This document shows positions 39,749-50,162 of a stretch of DNA of 64,000 bases, in pieces; the stretch's first letter is position 1, and each line of letters begins with the position of its first letter. The stretch comes from Burkholderia pyrrocinia (GTDB lineage Bacteria > Pseudomonadota > Gammaproteobacteria > Burkholderiales > Burkholderiaceae). The notes beneath the pieces were generated by a model that made no database searches, was not told the origin of the DNA, and saw nothing but the letters and a program-made list of their open reading frames with translations. Where the stretch lies: the NCBI RefSeq assembly GCF_003330765.1, contig NZ_CP024904.1, positions 372,001 through 436,000 of the forward strand. The letters run 5' to 3'. The position numbers and the translations under genes are program-made.

Positions 39749-40354
39749 TTACCGCGCGCCCACCTTGCGTTCGAGCGCCTGCGCCATGCTCAGGTGATGC
39801 CTGAGCGTCGGCAGCGTGGCATTCGCGAACGCACGCAGGTCGGCGTCCTTGCCGTCGCGCGCCTCGCTTTCGAACAACGCGACGGCCTTGCGGTGCGCGT
39901 CGGGGCCGACCGCCGCGACATACGCGACATCGAAGTCGCGACCGCTCTTGCCGCGCAGCGCCTCGACGTCGGGGTCCGCGATCTGTTCGGCCTGCGGCTT
40001 CATGCCCTTGCGCGCGGCGATTTCGTTGAGCCGCGCGTTCGCCTTGCCGTGATCGGCCACCATGCGCTGCGCAAACGCGCGCACCTCTGGCGACTGCGCC
40101 TGCTTCAGCGCGAGCTGGCTCGCCTGCACTTCGGCCTTGCCGGCCATCGCGGCCTTGTCGATGAATTCCGCGTCACCGCCTTGCGGCGCCTTCGCGATTC
40201 GCGCGTCGCCCGCGCCGGACGCCGGATTGATCAGGTCGCCCGGCGGATGCGAATGCGACGCGGGTGGCTCGCTCGGCATCTGTGCGCGGGCCAACCCCGG
40301 GACGGCGAGTACACACGCGGCGAGTGCCGCGATCGTCCAGTTGGGTTGTTTCAT
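39749..40354 (-). CDS. DUF4142 secreted protein
   Basis: 201 residues: signal peptide (about 1-24, ending LARAQ), a polar linker, then a DUF4142 helical bundle (about 60-200: FIDKAAMAGKAEVQASQLAL, FAQRMVADHGKAN). The domain is ferritin-like in outline; members are periplasmic stress proteins of unknown function. AGGAGA lies before the ATG. Last gene of the - strand BON operon, 87 bases after the preceding stop. Confidence 0.9.
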   Translation of the reverse strand: MKQPNWTIAALAACVLAVPGLARAQMPSEPPASHSHPPGDLINPASGAGDARIAKAPQGGDAEFIDKAAMAGKAEVQASQLALKQAQSPEVRAFAQRMVADHGKANARLNEIAARKGMKPQAEQIADPDVEALRGKSGRDFDVAYVAAVGPDAHRKAVALFESEARDGKDADLRAFANATLPTLRHHLSMAQALERKVGAR

Positions 40355-40441
40355 ACAATTTCTCCTTGCAATTGCGTAGAGGCGGCGTCCGCGCCGTCAT
40401 GTCGCTCGCGCCGTCCGACGCGGGCAGCACGTAGCAGTCGA

Positions 40442-41011
40442 TCAGTTCGTCCGACCGCCCGACGCGGCCTCGTCGGGCCGGCGCACCGGATCGAAGTCGC
40501 GCCATTGGCCGTCCTGCCAGTCGCCTTCGACGCGCTCGATCGATGCAGCGCCGTTCGCGCGCAGCACCTCCTCCGCGGTGTTCGCTGTGTCGGTCGTCAC
40601 GCGCGCCGCGAGGATCACACCTGTTTCGCTGTGCGCGAGCGTGCCCTTGCCTTCGGCCGGCTCGCCGCGCATCCGGCCGAGCGCGCCGACCAACGCGCCG
40701 AGATAGGCGCCGGCCAGCGCGCCGGCGGCCGGCACGAACCAGTAGCGCACGCCGAGCGCATAGGCGACCAGCCCCACGACGATGCCGATCAGCAACCCGC
40801 AGAGCGTGCCGACCATGGCGCCGCGGCCGCCGGGCTTCGCCGCCGTATCGGCATACACGTCGCCGCCGATCGGAAAGCGCGCATGCTGGCCGCCCGGGTT
40901 CAGAAAGAAGATCGACACGTCGTCCGACCCGAACGCGCGCTCGTAAAGGTGGCGCGCCCCACCTTCCGCTTCATCGAACGTCGTGAAGCGGCCTGCGACG
41001 ATCATCGCCAT
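40442..41011 (-). CDS. Membrane protein with glycine-zipper region
   Basis: 189 residues. A soluble N-terminal part (GRFTTFDEAEGGARHLYERA) resembles DUF1269-type proteins; two adjacent membrane helices (about 75-125) are Gly-rich (GTLCGLLIGIVVGLVAYALG and AAGALAGAYLGALVGALG), and a soluble tail follows. Probably a general-stress membrane protein, function unknown. GAGGAG precedes the first ATG; a second ATG two codons later is possible. Confidence 0.75.
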   Translation of the reverse strand: MAMIVAGRFTTFDEAEGGARHLYERAFGSDDVSIFFLNPGGQHARFPIGGDVYADTAAKPGGRGAMVGTLCGLLIGIVVGLVAYALGVRYWFVPAAGALAGAYLGALVGALGRMRGEPAEGKGTLAHSETGVILAARVTTDTANTAEEVLRANGAASIERVEGDWQDGQWRDFDPVRRPDEAASGGRTN

Positions 41012-41073
41012 GCTCGTGCTCCTCGTGACGATAGTGCGCCGCGCGCGGTGGCGCACGGCGCGCGGGGCGGCGC

Positions 41074-41373
41074 TTACATCAGCCGCCCCAGTTCCTTCGC
41101 TACGGATGCCGGCGTGCCGTACTCGCGATCAGGAATGCGCGTAAGCATGTCGATCACGTCACGGCCCGCATGCGAGCGCTCCGCGCACTGGACGACCTCC
41201 GCCTTGCTCGCCGGATAGTCCATCCCCTTCAGCGCCTTCTGCACGTCGACCGGGCTCGGCGCCTTGCCGTGCCCAGTCTGGTGGCCGCCCTTGTCGTGAT
41301 CCTGCTGTATGCGCTCGCCTTCGTGCGCGCGCGAGTGACTGAGCTCGTGGCCCGTGTGCAATCGGGATGTCAT
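41074..41373 (-). CDS. DUF2795 domain protein
   Basis: 99-residue soluble protein. The N-terminal third is His-rich (HTGHELSHSRAHEGERI) and the C-terminal part is a DUF2795 domain (SPVDVQKALKGMDYPASKAE to LTRIPDREYGTPASVAKEL). Function unknown; common in Burkholderia stress sets. AGGAGG lies before the ATG. In operon with the SDR gene 29 bases upstream. Confidence 0.9.
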   Translation of the reverse strand: MTSRLHTGHELSHSRAHEGERIQQDHDKGGHQTGHGKAPSPVDVQKALKGMDYPASKAEVVQCAERSHAGRDVIDMLTRIPDREYGTPASVAKELGRLM

Positions 41374-41402
41374 CGAAACCTCCTTCGGAAAACGTACCGG
41401 AC

Positions 41403-42431
41403 TCACGTGGAAGCGCGCCGCGAACGCGCCAGCGCGGCCACCACGAGCGCCGCCGCGCCGAGCACGACCGCGCTCGCGAGCTTCGGTCGCTGCACCACCG
41501 CGTTGTATGCGCAGCCGCGCAGCACGTACCCTTCCATGCCTTCGCGCTCATGCAGCGCATGGCGCGACTCGTACAGCGCGTTGTCGTCGCGCGGCCGCGC
41601 GGGCCGCACCGTGCGCTGGGCACGCGAGAACAGCGTGGCCGCGACGCGATCGAACAGGCGCGGCGCGTGGTACGCGCTCGCCGATGCGAATTTCGCGGCG
41701 CCGCCGACGAACAGCGTGCGGCGCACATGCGCGGCCGCGAACAGGATCGCGTCGGCCACGAGGCCGGGGTCGTAGATCGGCGGCGGCAGCTTCGCCTCGA
41801 CGTCCATGTAATTCTTCGCGTGCATCACGAACATCGTATCGATCGCGGCCGGCTTGATCAGCGTGACGGACACCGGCAGGCGATCCGATTCCATCTCGAG
41901 CCGCAGCGAATCGGTGAAACCCTTCACCGCGTGCTTCGACGCCACGTACGCGCTTTGCAGCGGCACGGGCGCGTCGGAGGCCTCGCTGCCCATGTTGATG
42001 ATCGCGCCGCCATGGAAATCGCTCTTGCGACGGAAATGATCGGCCGCGACCAGCGAGCCGTGCACGACGCCCCAGTAATTGGTGTCGAACAGCCGGCGCT
42101 GGTCCTCGAGCGGCACCGCGGCCGCTGCACCGAAGATCGACACGCCCGCGTTGTTGATCCACGTGTCGATGCCGCCGTACGTGTCGACCGCCTTCGCGGC
42201 CGCGCGCTGCAGGTCCTCGAGGTTGCCGACGTCGCCGGCAACCGGCACCGCGAGGCCGCCGTGCTGGCGGATTTCCTCGCACAGCGTGTTCAGCGCATCC
42301 TCGTTGCGCGCGAACAGCACGAGCTTCGCGCCGCGCCGTGCCGCCTTGCGCGCGGTGACAAGGCCGATGCCGCTGGTCGCGCCGGTGATCACGATCGTCT
42401 GTTCGCCGACCGGTTTGAGCATGCAGTTCAT
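41403..42431 (-). CDS. Short-chain dehydrogenase/reductase with C-terminal membrane tail
   Basis: 342 residues. A classical SDR core: cofactor motif TGATSGIG (about 17-24), NNAG near 93, catalytic Ser in NMGSEASD and YVASK with Tyr/Lys near 162-166. The C-terminal 80 residues extend beyond a normal SDR and end in a single hydrophobic segment (LASAVVLGAAALVVAAL) and an Arg-rich tail, suggesting membrane anchoring. Substrate unknown. AAAGGAG precedes the ATG. Confidence 0.92.
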   Translation of the reverse strand: MNCMLKPVGEQTIVITGATSGIGLVTARKAARRGAKLVLFARNEDALNTLCEEIRQHGGLAVPVAGDVGNLEDLQRAAAKAVDTYGGIDTWINNAGVSIFGAAAAVPLEDQRRLFDTNYWGVVHGSLVAADHFRRKSDFHGGAIINMGSEASDAPVPLQSAYVASKHAVKGFTDSLRLEMESDRLPVSVTLIKPAAIDTMFVMHAKNYMDVEAKLPPPIYDPGLVADAILFAAAHVRRTLFVGGAAKFASASAYHAPRLFDRVAATLFSRAQRTVRPARPRDDNALYESRHALHEREGMEGYVLRGCAYNAVVQRPKLASAVVLGAAALVVAALARSRRAST

Positions 42432-42458
42432 CCATGGACTCCTTTTACGGCGCCGCCG

Positions 42459-42863
42459 TCACTTGGGCCGGATGGTCAACTGGTCGTGCACGTTCCGCAC
42501 GCCGTCGATCTGCTTCACGACGCCGACAGCCTGCGTGCGTTGCTGCTCGTCGGGCACGCTGCCGGTGAGCGTCACCGTGCCGCGCCGCGTCTTGACGTGG
42601 ATGTCGCCTGATGAAAGGCCGTTCGTGCCGACGAGTTCGGCCTTCGCCTTGGTCGTGATCGTCACGTCGCGGATCTTCGTGCCGGTCGTCGAATGTGACG
42701 ACGACTCGGACGACGAAGCGGCGCTATCGTCGCCGGCGGCGAGCACGTTCGGCGCGACTGCCGCGCAGGCAGCGGCCGCCGCGATCGCGACGGCCATGCC
42801 GATGCGCTTCGCGGGTTGACGACGAAATCGCGGGGAGCGGGCCAGCAGTGGGAATACCTTCAA
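42459..42863 (-). CDS. BON-domain periplasmic protein
   Basis: 134 residues: a basic N-terminus and signal peptide (about 20-43, AVAIAAAAACAAVAPNVLAA), a Ser-rich linker, then one BON domain (IRDVTITTKAKAELVGTNGL to VRNVHDQLTI). BON domains bind membranes; OsmY-like members are osmotic-stress proteins. The start is TTG, fixed by AGGAGG five bases upstream. First gene of a five-gene operon behind an exact sigma-54 promoter. Confidence 0.9.
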   Translation of the reverse strand: MKVFPLLARSPRFRRQPAKRIGMAVAIAAAAACAAVAPNVLAAGDDSAASSSESSSHSTTGTKIRDVTITTKAKAELVGTNGLSSGDIHVKTRRGTVTLTGSVPDEQQRTQAVGVVKQIDGVRNVHDQLTIRPK

Positions 42864-42914
42864 CGTGACCTCCTTTCGTCAGGGCCGGCATTGCCGGCGG
42901 GCACCGGGCACCGC

Positions 42915-42928
42915 GCAAGGCGCGTGCC
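42915..42928 (-). promoter_or_regulatory. Sigma-54 promoter of the BON operon
   Basis: GGCACGCGCCTTGC, exact match. Start point near 42903 and a leader of about 40 bases to the TTG at 42863. Confidence 0.8.
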
Positions 42929-43179
42929 GCGGCGCCGGTGCCGTATGCGCCTGACTGACGCCGACCGGAAGTCCTTTCATCCAACGCGTTGTAATTTTTT
43001 CGGCGCACGGTTGCCGGGCATGACGATTGCCGGACGACGGGAAACGGGCGCGCATCGGCGTGGCCCCGACAGCGGACACCATGCAGGAAATCGCATCGAT
43101 CAGTGAATACGCATCGGCGCGGGCAAGGACATGCGCGCGGAATCCCCGGGCATGACGGCGCACGACGGCATGCGCAGCC

Positions 43180-45486
43180 TCAGCCGTCGCGCTTCGTCAC
43201 GTGCGCGATCTTGTGCGCCAGTTCGCGCACGTCGACGGGCTTGCACAGGTAGCCGTCGAACCCGGCTTCGAGCGCGCGGCGCTCGTCGGCAAGGCCCGCG
43301 TGCGCGGTTACGGCCAGCACACGCACGGCGGGCGAACCGCTGCCGCCGTTCATCGCACCGTGCCGCAGCGCGTCCAGCAGCCAGAAGCCGTCGCCGTCCG
43401 GCATCGCGAGATCGGACAGCACGACGGTCGGCCGCATGTCGGCGACCACCGCGAGCGCCTCCCTGCCCGACGACGCGATCGAGACGGCCGCGCCGAAGGT
43501 GGTCAGCGCGGCGGTCAGGCTCGCGCGCGTCGTCGCATCGTCGTCGACGATCAGGATGCGCTGCGTATCCAGCATGAGCGGCTCGCGATGGCCGGCCACC
43601 TGCGCGCCCCCCCAGGCCATCACGCCCATCGGCTGCCAGCCGGTCGGCAGCGTCACCGTAAAGGTCGCGCCGCGATTACGGCCCGCGCTCTCGACGGCGA
43701 CGCTGCCGCCGTGCAGTTCGACGATATGCCGCACGATCGACAGGCCGAGTCCGAGCCCGCGCCGCGACGATGCGGGCGAATCGTCCGCGCGGCGGAACAT
43801 GTCGAACACGAACGGCACGAACTCCGCCGCGACACCCTGCCCCGTGTCGGATACGGTCAGCACTACGCGCGCGTTGTCGCGCGCGAGCGCAACCGTCACG
43901 GCGCCGCCGCCCGGCGTGAACTTGAGCGCGTTCGACACGAGGTTCGACAGCATCTGCCTTAGCCGCTCGGCATCGCCCGACACGATGCAGGTGGCCACGG
44001 CGCAGTCGAACTCGAGCGTGATGCCGGCCGACGACGCCGCTGTCTGGAACGCGCCGACCGAATCGGAGAACAGCCGCACGACATCCACCGGCATCGCGTC
44101 GAGCTGCAGCTTGCCGGTCGCGAGCGACGATGCGTCGAGGATGTCGCCGACCATCCGCGTGAGCGAGCGCGCGCTGCGGTCGATCGCGTCGATCGCCTGC
44201 TGCTGCAGCGTGTTGTCGCCCGAATTGCGCAGCACCTCGATCCAGCCGTAGATCACGTTCAGCGGCGTACGCAGTTCGTGCGACACCGTCGCGAGCAGTT
44301 CGTCCTTCAGGCGATTCGACGTAGCGGCCCGGTCGCGCGCATTGCGCGCCCCTTGCAGCGAACGCTGCGCGCGCAGGTCGCGGCGGCGCTGTGCGCCGGC
44401 TTCGCGCAGCGTCAGCGACAGCGCGACACAAGCGCGCGCATCGCCGTGCACCGGACACGCCGCGACCGTCGCACGAAAGCGCCGGCCATCGCGTCGCACG
44501 CACAGCAGGTCGATCGGCCCGACCGCTTCGCGCATGTCGTCAAACGCTTCGAAGAACGGCCTGCGTTTCAGCCAGCGCATCGCAATCAGTGTTTCGAACG
44601 CACGCCCGCGCGCATCGCTTTCGTCATAGCCGAACATGCGCTGCGCGGCCGGGTTCCAACTGACGATTCGGCCGTCGGCGTCGATGCCGACGATCGCGTC
44701 CGGCGACGCGTCGACGACCGCGCGCTGCAGCCGCAACGCGTCGGCGCGCGCGCGATCCGGGCCCGCATCGCGCAGCAGCAGCACGGCCCCCGCGACATTG
44801 CCGTCGGCATCGCCGATCGGCGACGCGACCTCGACGATCGGCACCGGCTCGCCGCCGTCCGCATGCAGCCAGTGCCGATCGGACACTGTGCCGGCACCGC
44901 CGAGCGCCCGATCGAGCGGCGTCGCCTGCACACGGCGGCCGTCGCGGTCGAACACCCGCAGCACGTCGCGCGCGGCACGGCCTGTCGCATCGCCCGGCCT
45001 GCAGCCAACGAGCGCGGCCGCGGCCGCGTTCATGTACGTGAGCCGTCCGTTCGTGTCGGTTGCGATCACACCATGCGGCAGCGCCTGCAACACGGCCTCG
45101 AGCCGCCGATGCGCGGCCGCCTCTCGCCGGCGCGCGTCGTCGTTCGTGACTCGCGCGTGTCGCAGCATCGACGCGATCGCGCACACGAGCGCGCCGACCA
45201 GGACGAGCGTGCCAAGCCGGACGAGCCGTTCGGGCAGCGGCTCCGTGTAGGCGGCCGGATCGGACAGGAACAGCGTCCACGCCAGCATGCCGCTGACGAC
45301 GGTCGCGACCATCCCGAACAGGAACGAGGTGGCCCATGCGGTGCCTGCGAGCAGCGGGTAGTACAGGACGAACGGCAGGTTCACGCCACCGAAGCGGATC
45401 GCCAGCGCCTGCAGCACGGTCGCGATCGCGACCAGCATCACGGCCGTCGCGTAATTCCCGGCGTGTGTCCGCGAGAAATCAATCAT
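43180..45486 (-). CDS. Hybrid membrane histidine kinase with PAS domains
   Basis: 768 residues: four membrane helices in a DUF4118-like sensor (about 10-110), two PAS domains (about 127-240 and 250-370), HisKA with H403 (SHELRTPLN), HATPase (about 510-630, GLGLGLSIVRHIV) and a receiver domain (about 650-765, VVLSDLAMPDGDG). No Hpt domain is present. It lies 90 bases downstream of the sigma-54 response regulator on the same strand, which makes that protein its probable partner. Confidence 0.94.
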   Translation of the reverse strand: MIDFSRTHAGNYATAVMLVAIATVLQALAIRFGGVNLPFVLYYPLLAGTAWATSFLFGMVATVVSGMLAWTLFLSDPAAYTEPLPERLVRLGTLVLVGALVCAIASMLRHARVTNDDARRREAAAHRRLEAVLQALPHGVIATDTNGRLTYMNAAAAALVGCRPGDATGRAARDVLRVFDRDGRRVQATPLDRALGGAGTVSDRHWLHADGGEPVPIVEVASPIGDADGNVAGAVLLLRDAGPDRARADALRLQRAVVDASPDAIVGIDADGRIVSWNPAAQRMFGYDESDARGRAFETLIAMRWLKRRPFFEAFDDMREAVGPIDLLCVRRDGRRFRATVAACPVHGDARACVALSLTLREAGAQRRRDLRAQRSLQGARNARDRAATSNRLKDELLATVSHELRTPLNVIYGWIEVLRNSGDNTLQQQAIDAIDRSARSLTRMVGDILDASSLATGKLQLDAMPVDVVRLFSDSVGAFQTAASSAGITLEFDCAVATCIVSGDAERLRQMLSNLVSNALKFTPGGGAVTVALARDNARVVLTVSDTGQGVAAEFVPFVFDMFRRADDSPASSRRGLGLGLSIVRHIVELHGGSVAVESAGRNRGATFTVTLPTGWQPMGVMAWGGAQVAGHREPLMLDTQRILIVDDDATTRASLTAALTTFGAAVSIASSGREALAVVADMRPTVVLSDLAMPDGDGFWLLDALRHGAMNGGSGSPAVRVLAVTAHAGLADERRALEAGFDGYLCKPVDVRELAHKIAHVTKRDG

Positions 45487-45576
45487 CAGGCATGCTCCCG
45501 CCGGCCGCGCCGCCGCGCGTGACGACGATGCGCGGCACCAAGCGGGAACGGGTGCATGAGCGCGATCGCGGCGGCA

Positions 45577-46944
<1,368 letters not shown>

Positions 46945-47300
46945 CGAGGCTCCTTGTGATGCGGCCCCGGCTTAAGCGCTGGCGCTGGCCGGAACCGCGA
47001 CGGGCGTGCAGCGCAATCCCGCGACAGGCACACGACAGTACACATTCCGCGCTGCACACTAACGAGCAGACAAGCTGTCCTGCCATGACGTACGAATGCT
47101 TAGAAGTATAGAAGAAGCGCGTTGCGCATTCGCCCGTCATCGAATAAATCTATCCGTTCACGCAGCCCGCATTGCGAGATTCAATGTCCCGCCGCCGGCA
47201 TAAGCAGTAAGCTCGGTTCATGAAATAGGGCGCGTGCCACGTCATTTTTTCATCCGATCCGGACGCGTTCGGTCAGATCTTCCCCATCCGAAGTCACGCC
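46945..47300. other. Divergent region between two sigma-54 activators
   Basis: No gene is seen. The centre (about 47090-47150) is AT-rich compared with flanks and would suit sigma-70 promoters for both genes. I found no GG-N10-GC promoter in good register. Confidence 0.4.
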
Positions 47301-48335
47301 ATGTCGAAATCCGTCGATGACGGCATGCGGCTGTCCGGCCGCTCGCGTTCGATCCAGACCCTGTTGCTGCAGGTGTCGCGCGTGGCCGCGACCGGCGTCG
47401 GCGTGCTGATCGTCGGCGAGAGCGGCGCCGGCAAGGACATCGTCGCGCGGCTGTTGCACGACATGAGCCCGCGGCGGCGCGGGCCGTTCGTCCCCGTCAA
47501 CTGCGGCGCGATCCCGCACGACATCGCGGAATCGCATCTGTTCGGTCACGAGAAAGGCAGCTTCACCGGCGCGATTGCCCAGCATGTGGGCCTGTTCGAG
47601 GCCGCGTGCGGCGGCACGCTGTTTCTCGACGAGATCGCCGAGATGCCGGCCGAGTTGCAGGTCAAGCTGCTGCGCACGCTCGAATCGAACACGATCGTGC
47701 GGGTCGGCGGCCACGAATCGATTCCGCTCGACATACGGATCGTCGCGGCCACGCATCACGATCCTGTCGAGGCCGTGCGCAGCGGGCGCCTGCGCGAAGA
47801 CCTGTTCTTCCGGATCGCGACGGTCGCGCTGCACGTTCCCGCGCTCAGGAAGCGCGGGGACGACGTCGGCGACATCGCGCTGCAGATCGTCGAGCGGTTG
47901 AATGCGCGGCACCGCACGCGCAAGCGGCTGTCGATGCAGGCCATGAAGGCGCTGCACGCGTACACGTGGCCCGGCAACGTGCGCGAACTACGCAATGCGC
48001 TCGAGCGCGCGTTCATCCTCGCGGACGAGCAGATCGAGCTGCAGTTGCCGCGCCGCCAGCCGCCGCGCGAGGAAGTGCGCCACAACGCGATGACGCTGCA
48101 TATCGGCACGACGCTCGCGCACACGCAGCAGCGCTTCATCTTCGCGTCGCTGCAGCATTTCAAGGGCGACAAGCCGCGCACCGCGAAGGCGCTCGGCATC
48201 AGCCTGAAGACGCTATACAACCGTCTCGCGTTGCTGCCCGAGCACGAGCGCGACGCGGCCAGCGCGGACGGCGCGCCGCCCCCGAACGCGACGAGCGCCG
48301 CCAACGCCGCCGCGCCGAACCTGCCGCATCACTGA
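47301..48335 (+). CDS. Sigma-54 activator lacking a receiver domain
   Basis: 344 residues: AAA+ domain (about 10-250) with Walker A GESGAGKD at 39-46, GSFTGA at 86-91 and Walker B TLFLDEI near 106, then a Fis-type HTH (KALGISLKTLYNRL) near 290-310 and a disordered Ala/Pro tail. With no sensory N-terminus it should be constitutively competent or be controlled by another protein, as in PspF/HrpR-type activators. Divergent from the NtrC-type gene; the ribosome-binding site is weak. Confidence 0.93.
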   Translation: MSKSVDDGMRLSGRSRSIQTLLLQVSRVAATGVGVLIVGESGAGKDIVARLLHDMSPRRRGPFVPVNCGAIPHDIAESHLFGHEKGSFTGAIAQHVGLFEAACGGTLFLDEIAEMPAELQVKLLRTLESNTIVRVGGHESIPLDIRIVAATHHDPVEAVRSGRLREDLFFRIATVALHVPALRKRGDDVGDIALQIVERLNARHRTRKRLSMQAMKALHAYTWPGNVRELRNALERAFILADEQIELQLPRRQPPREEVRHNAMTLHIGTTLAHTQQRFIFASLQHFKGDKPRTAKALGISLKTLYNRLALLPEHERDAASADGAPPPNATSAANAAAPNLPHH

Positions 48336-48356
48336 GTGACGCCGCGCGGCGTCACT
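48335..48356 (+). terminator. Hairpin at the end of the activator gene
   Basis: A 9-bp perfect stem (AGTGACGCC with GGCGTCACT) and a GCGC loop begins at the stop codon. No T-run, so termination is plausible but not proven. Confidence 0.5.
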
Positions 48357-48471
48357 TGCGACGCGACGTCGTGCAGTGCGTTGTCCCGGTCGCGCACGCA
48401 CCGCCCGATGCCGACGCACTCGCATGCCGCGCGGCGCGCGATCGCGGCCGGGCTGCCTCGCGCATGAGCGG

Positions 48472-49317
48472 TCAGTGACGCGGTTCGCGGTCGCGGTCGG
48501 CGGTGCTGCCCGGCTCGGGATCGCGCGCGACCGGCTCCGTCGGCGTGACGGTCCGTTGGTCGGGATGCAGCACCATGCCCGTATCGTGCTCGCCGTCGCG
48601 ACGCACGCGCACGCGGTTCTCGACGTCGCGCACGCACATGCAGTTGTCGGCGATATCCTCGATGTCGTGCTTCATCCAGCGCGCGGGCACGGTGCCGTCG
48701 AGTTCGACGCGGCCGTCGTGTACCTGGACCTCGACGTCGCTCACATCGATGTCGAGCGCATGCGCGAGCCGCTCGCAGACATCCTCGCGGATACGTTCGT
48801 CCGAACGCGTATAGCCTTTCGGCCCGCGACGATGGCGCAATGCCTCGCGCTCCGCGTCGCCGCCGAAGCGCGACACGTCCCGTGCACCGCCACCGTAGCG
48901 CGGATCGTCGTCGCGCTCGCCGCCGTACCAGCCCGGCCGGTGATGGCCACGAAACTCCGGACGGTCGCCGCTGTACTGCGCACGGCTTTCTCCGTGGCGG
49001 CCGGGGCCGCGCTCGGTCTCCCAAGCCACGTGGCGCGACGCACCCGGCTCACCGTGCCAATCCGCGCCGTAACCGCGGCTGCGCTGTTCGGCCGCCGGCC
49101 GCGCCGAGCGTTCGCTCCACTCGCTGCCCCAGTCTTCCGGGCCGACGTCTTCGTTCGCGAAACGGCGGTATGCGGACGCATCGTCGTCGTCCTGACGAGA
49201 TGCCGCGTCATCGGGAATGCCGTGCTTGCCGGCGCCCCGGTACGCGCGTTCGCCACGTTCCTGCCAGTCGGGCGGGCCGCCGCGCTCGCCCTGTCGTCCG
49301 GGATATCGTCGTTGCAT
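48472..49317 (-). CDS. BON-domain protein with long disordered N-terminus
   Basis: 281 residues. The first 190 are Arg/Gly/Asp/Trp-rich and low in hydrophobics (PGRQGERGGPPDWQERGER), probably disordered. A BON domain covers about 200-265 (SDERIREDVCERLAH, VEVQVHDGRVELDGTV). No signal peptide, so cytoplasmic. AGGAGAG precedes the ATG at 49317. Driven by an exact sigma-54 promoter. Confidence 0.88.
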   Translation of the reverse strand: MQRRYPGRQGERGGPPDWQERGERAYRGAGKHGIPDDAASRQDDDDASAYRRFANEDVGPEDWGSEWSERSARPAAEQRSRGYGADWHGEPGASRHVAWETERGPGRHGESRAQYSGDRPEFRGHHRPGWYGGERDDDPRYGGGARDVSRFGGDAEREALRHRRGPKGYTRSDERIREDVCERLAHALDIDVSDVEVQVHDGRVELDGTVPARWMKHDIEDIADNCMCVRDVENRVRVRRDGEHDTGMVLHPDQRTVTPTEPVARDPEPGSTADRDREPRH

Positions 49318-49386
49318 CGTGTCTCTCCTTGATCGCGCCTGCGCCGCGAACGGCCCCATGCCGCTCCGCGGCCTGGTTCGGTCAGT

Positions 49387-49400
49387 GCAAATCGCGTGCC
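49387..49400 (-). promoter_or_regulatory. Sigma-54 promoter, leftward
   Basis: GGCACGCGATTTGC, exact match. Start point near 49375, about 58 bases before the BON gene. A palindrome GGCCAGGG-CGC-CCCTGGCC at 49453-49471 lies about 87 bases upstream of the start point, where an activator could bind. Confidence 0.8.
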
Positions 49401-49518
49401 GCGGCCGTTGCCGGCGCACGACAGATGCGCGGCGCGACGATGATCCGTCGCCGGCCAGGGCGCCCCTGGCCGGGCGCCCCTATCTGCAACGCGATTGCAG
49501 TTTTTGCGCACGGCGGCA

Positions 49519-49884
49519 CTACGCACCGCCGGAATCCGGTTCATCCGGGTCCTCCGGTTCGCCGGTGCGGCCAAGCTCGTTCAGCCACCCGGTACGGTCC
49601 GGCCCGATGTCCGCGCCGTCCTCCAGCGTCGAGTCTCCGTCCGCCGACGCGCGTTCGCCGGTGCCCGCGCGATCGGTATCGCTGTCGAGCGACGCATCGC
49701 CGCGCTCGAGCGCATGATCGTCGAGCGGCGAATCGACGTCGAACGGATGACGCCGCGCGCCGGCCATGTCGCTGCCGCTGTCTGACGAATCGCTCGGCCC
49801 CAGCGCGCGGCCGTCGCGGCCGCGCCGCGCGTTGTCGTCGTCCGGGCCGGCCGGTTCGTTGTCGGGGTCCAGTGTGCTGTTCAT
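49519..49884 (-). CDS. Acidic disordered hypothetical protein
   Basis: 121 residues, about a quarter Asp/Glu, with many Ser/Gly and almost no hydrophobic core (MNSTLDPDNEPAGPDDDN, EPEDPDEPDSGGA). Not recognised. Composition is like that of hydrophilic stress-protective proteins, which is an inference. AGGAG lies seven bases before the ATG. Exact sigma-54 promoter at 49959-49972. Confidence 0.72.
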   Translation of the reverse strand: MNSTLDPDNEPAGPDDDNARRGRDGRALGPSDSSDSGSDMAGARRHPFDVDSPLDDHALERGDASLDSDTDRAGTGERASADGDSTLEDGADIGPDRTGWLNELGRTGEPEDPDEPDSGGA

Positions 49885-49958
49885 GTCGATCTCCTTGCCT
49901 GACGCGTCGCCGCACGCGGCCGGGCGGTCGCGGCACGGCATGCGGGTCGCATGGCCGG

Positions 49959-49972
49959 GCAAGCGGCATGCC
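49959..49972 (-). promoter_or_regulatory. Sigma-54 promoter, leftward
   Basis: GGCATGCCGCTTGC, exact match. Start point near 49947 and a leader of about 63 bases to the gene at 49884. Confidence 0.75.
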
Positions 49973-50162
49973 GCACCGGGCACCCGCCGGTACGTCGGCG
50001 ACCATTTTTCGGCGCGCATGCCGCGCGGCACGGATGATGCGCGTCGTCCATTGATCAGCCGAATCGAGCCCCTTTACGCTTTCGGGGTGCCAATCCGGTT
50101 CGTATCGCCATATCGCCGCGGGCGGGCCGCGATTGCCCGCCTGCATTCGACCTTTCGCTCCG

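Noticed and set aside
47225..47250. TGGCACG on the - strand between the two activators
   Set aside because: There is no GC in the -12 position; only the -24 half matches.
50120..50140. A possible sigma-54 promoter before the PAS kinase
   Set aside because: GG and TTGC are separated by nine bases instead of ten; not counted.
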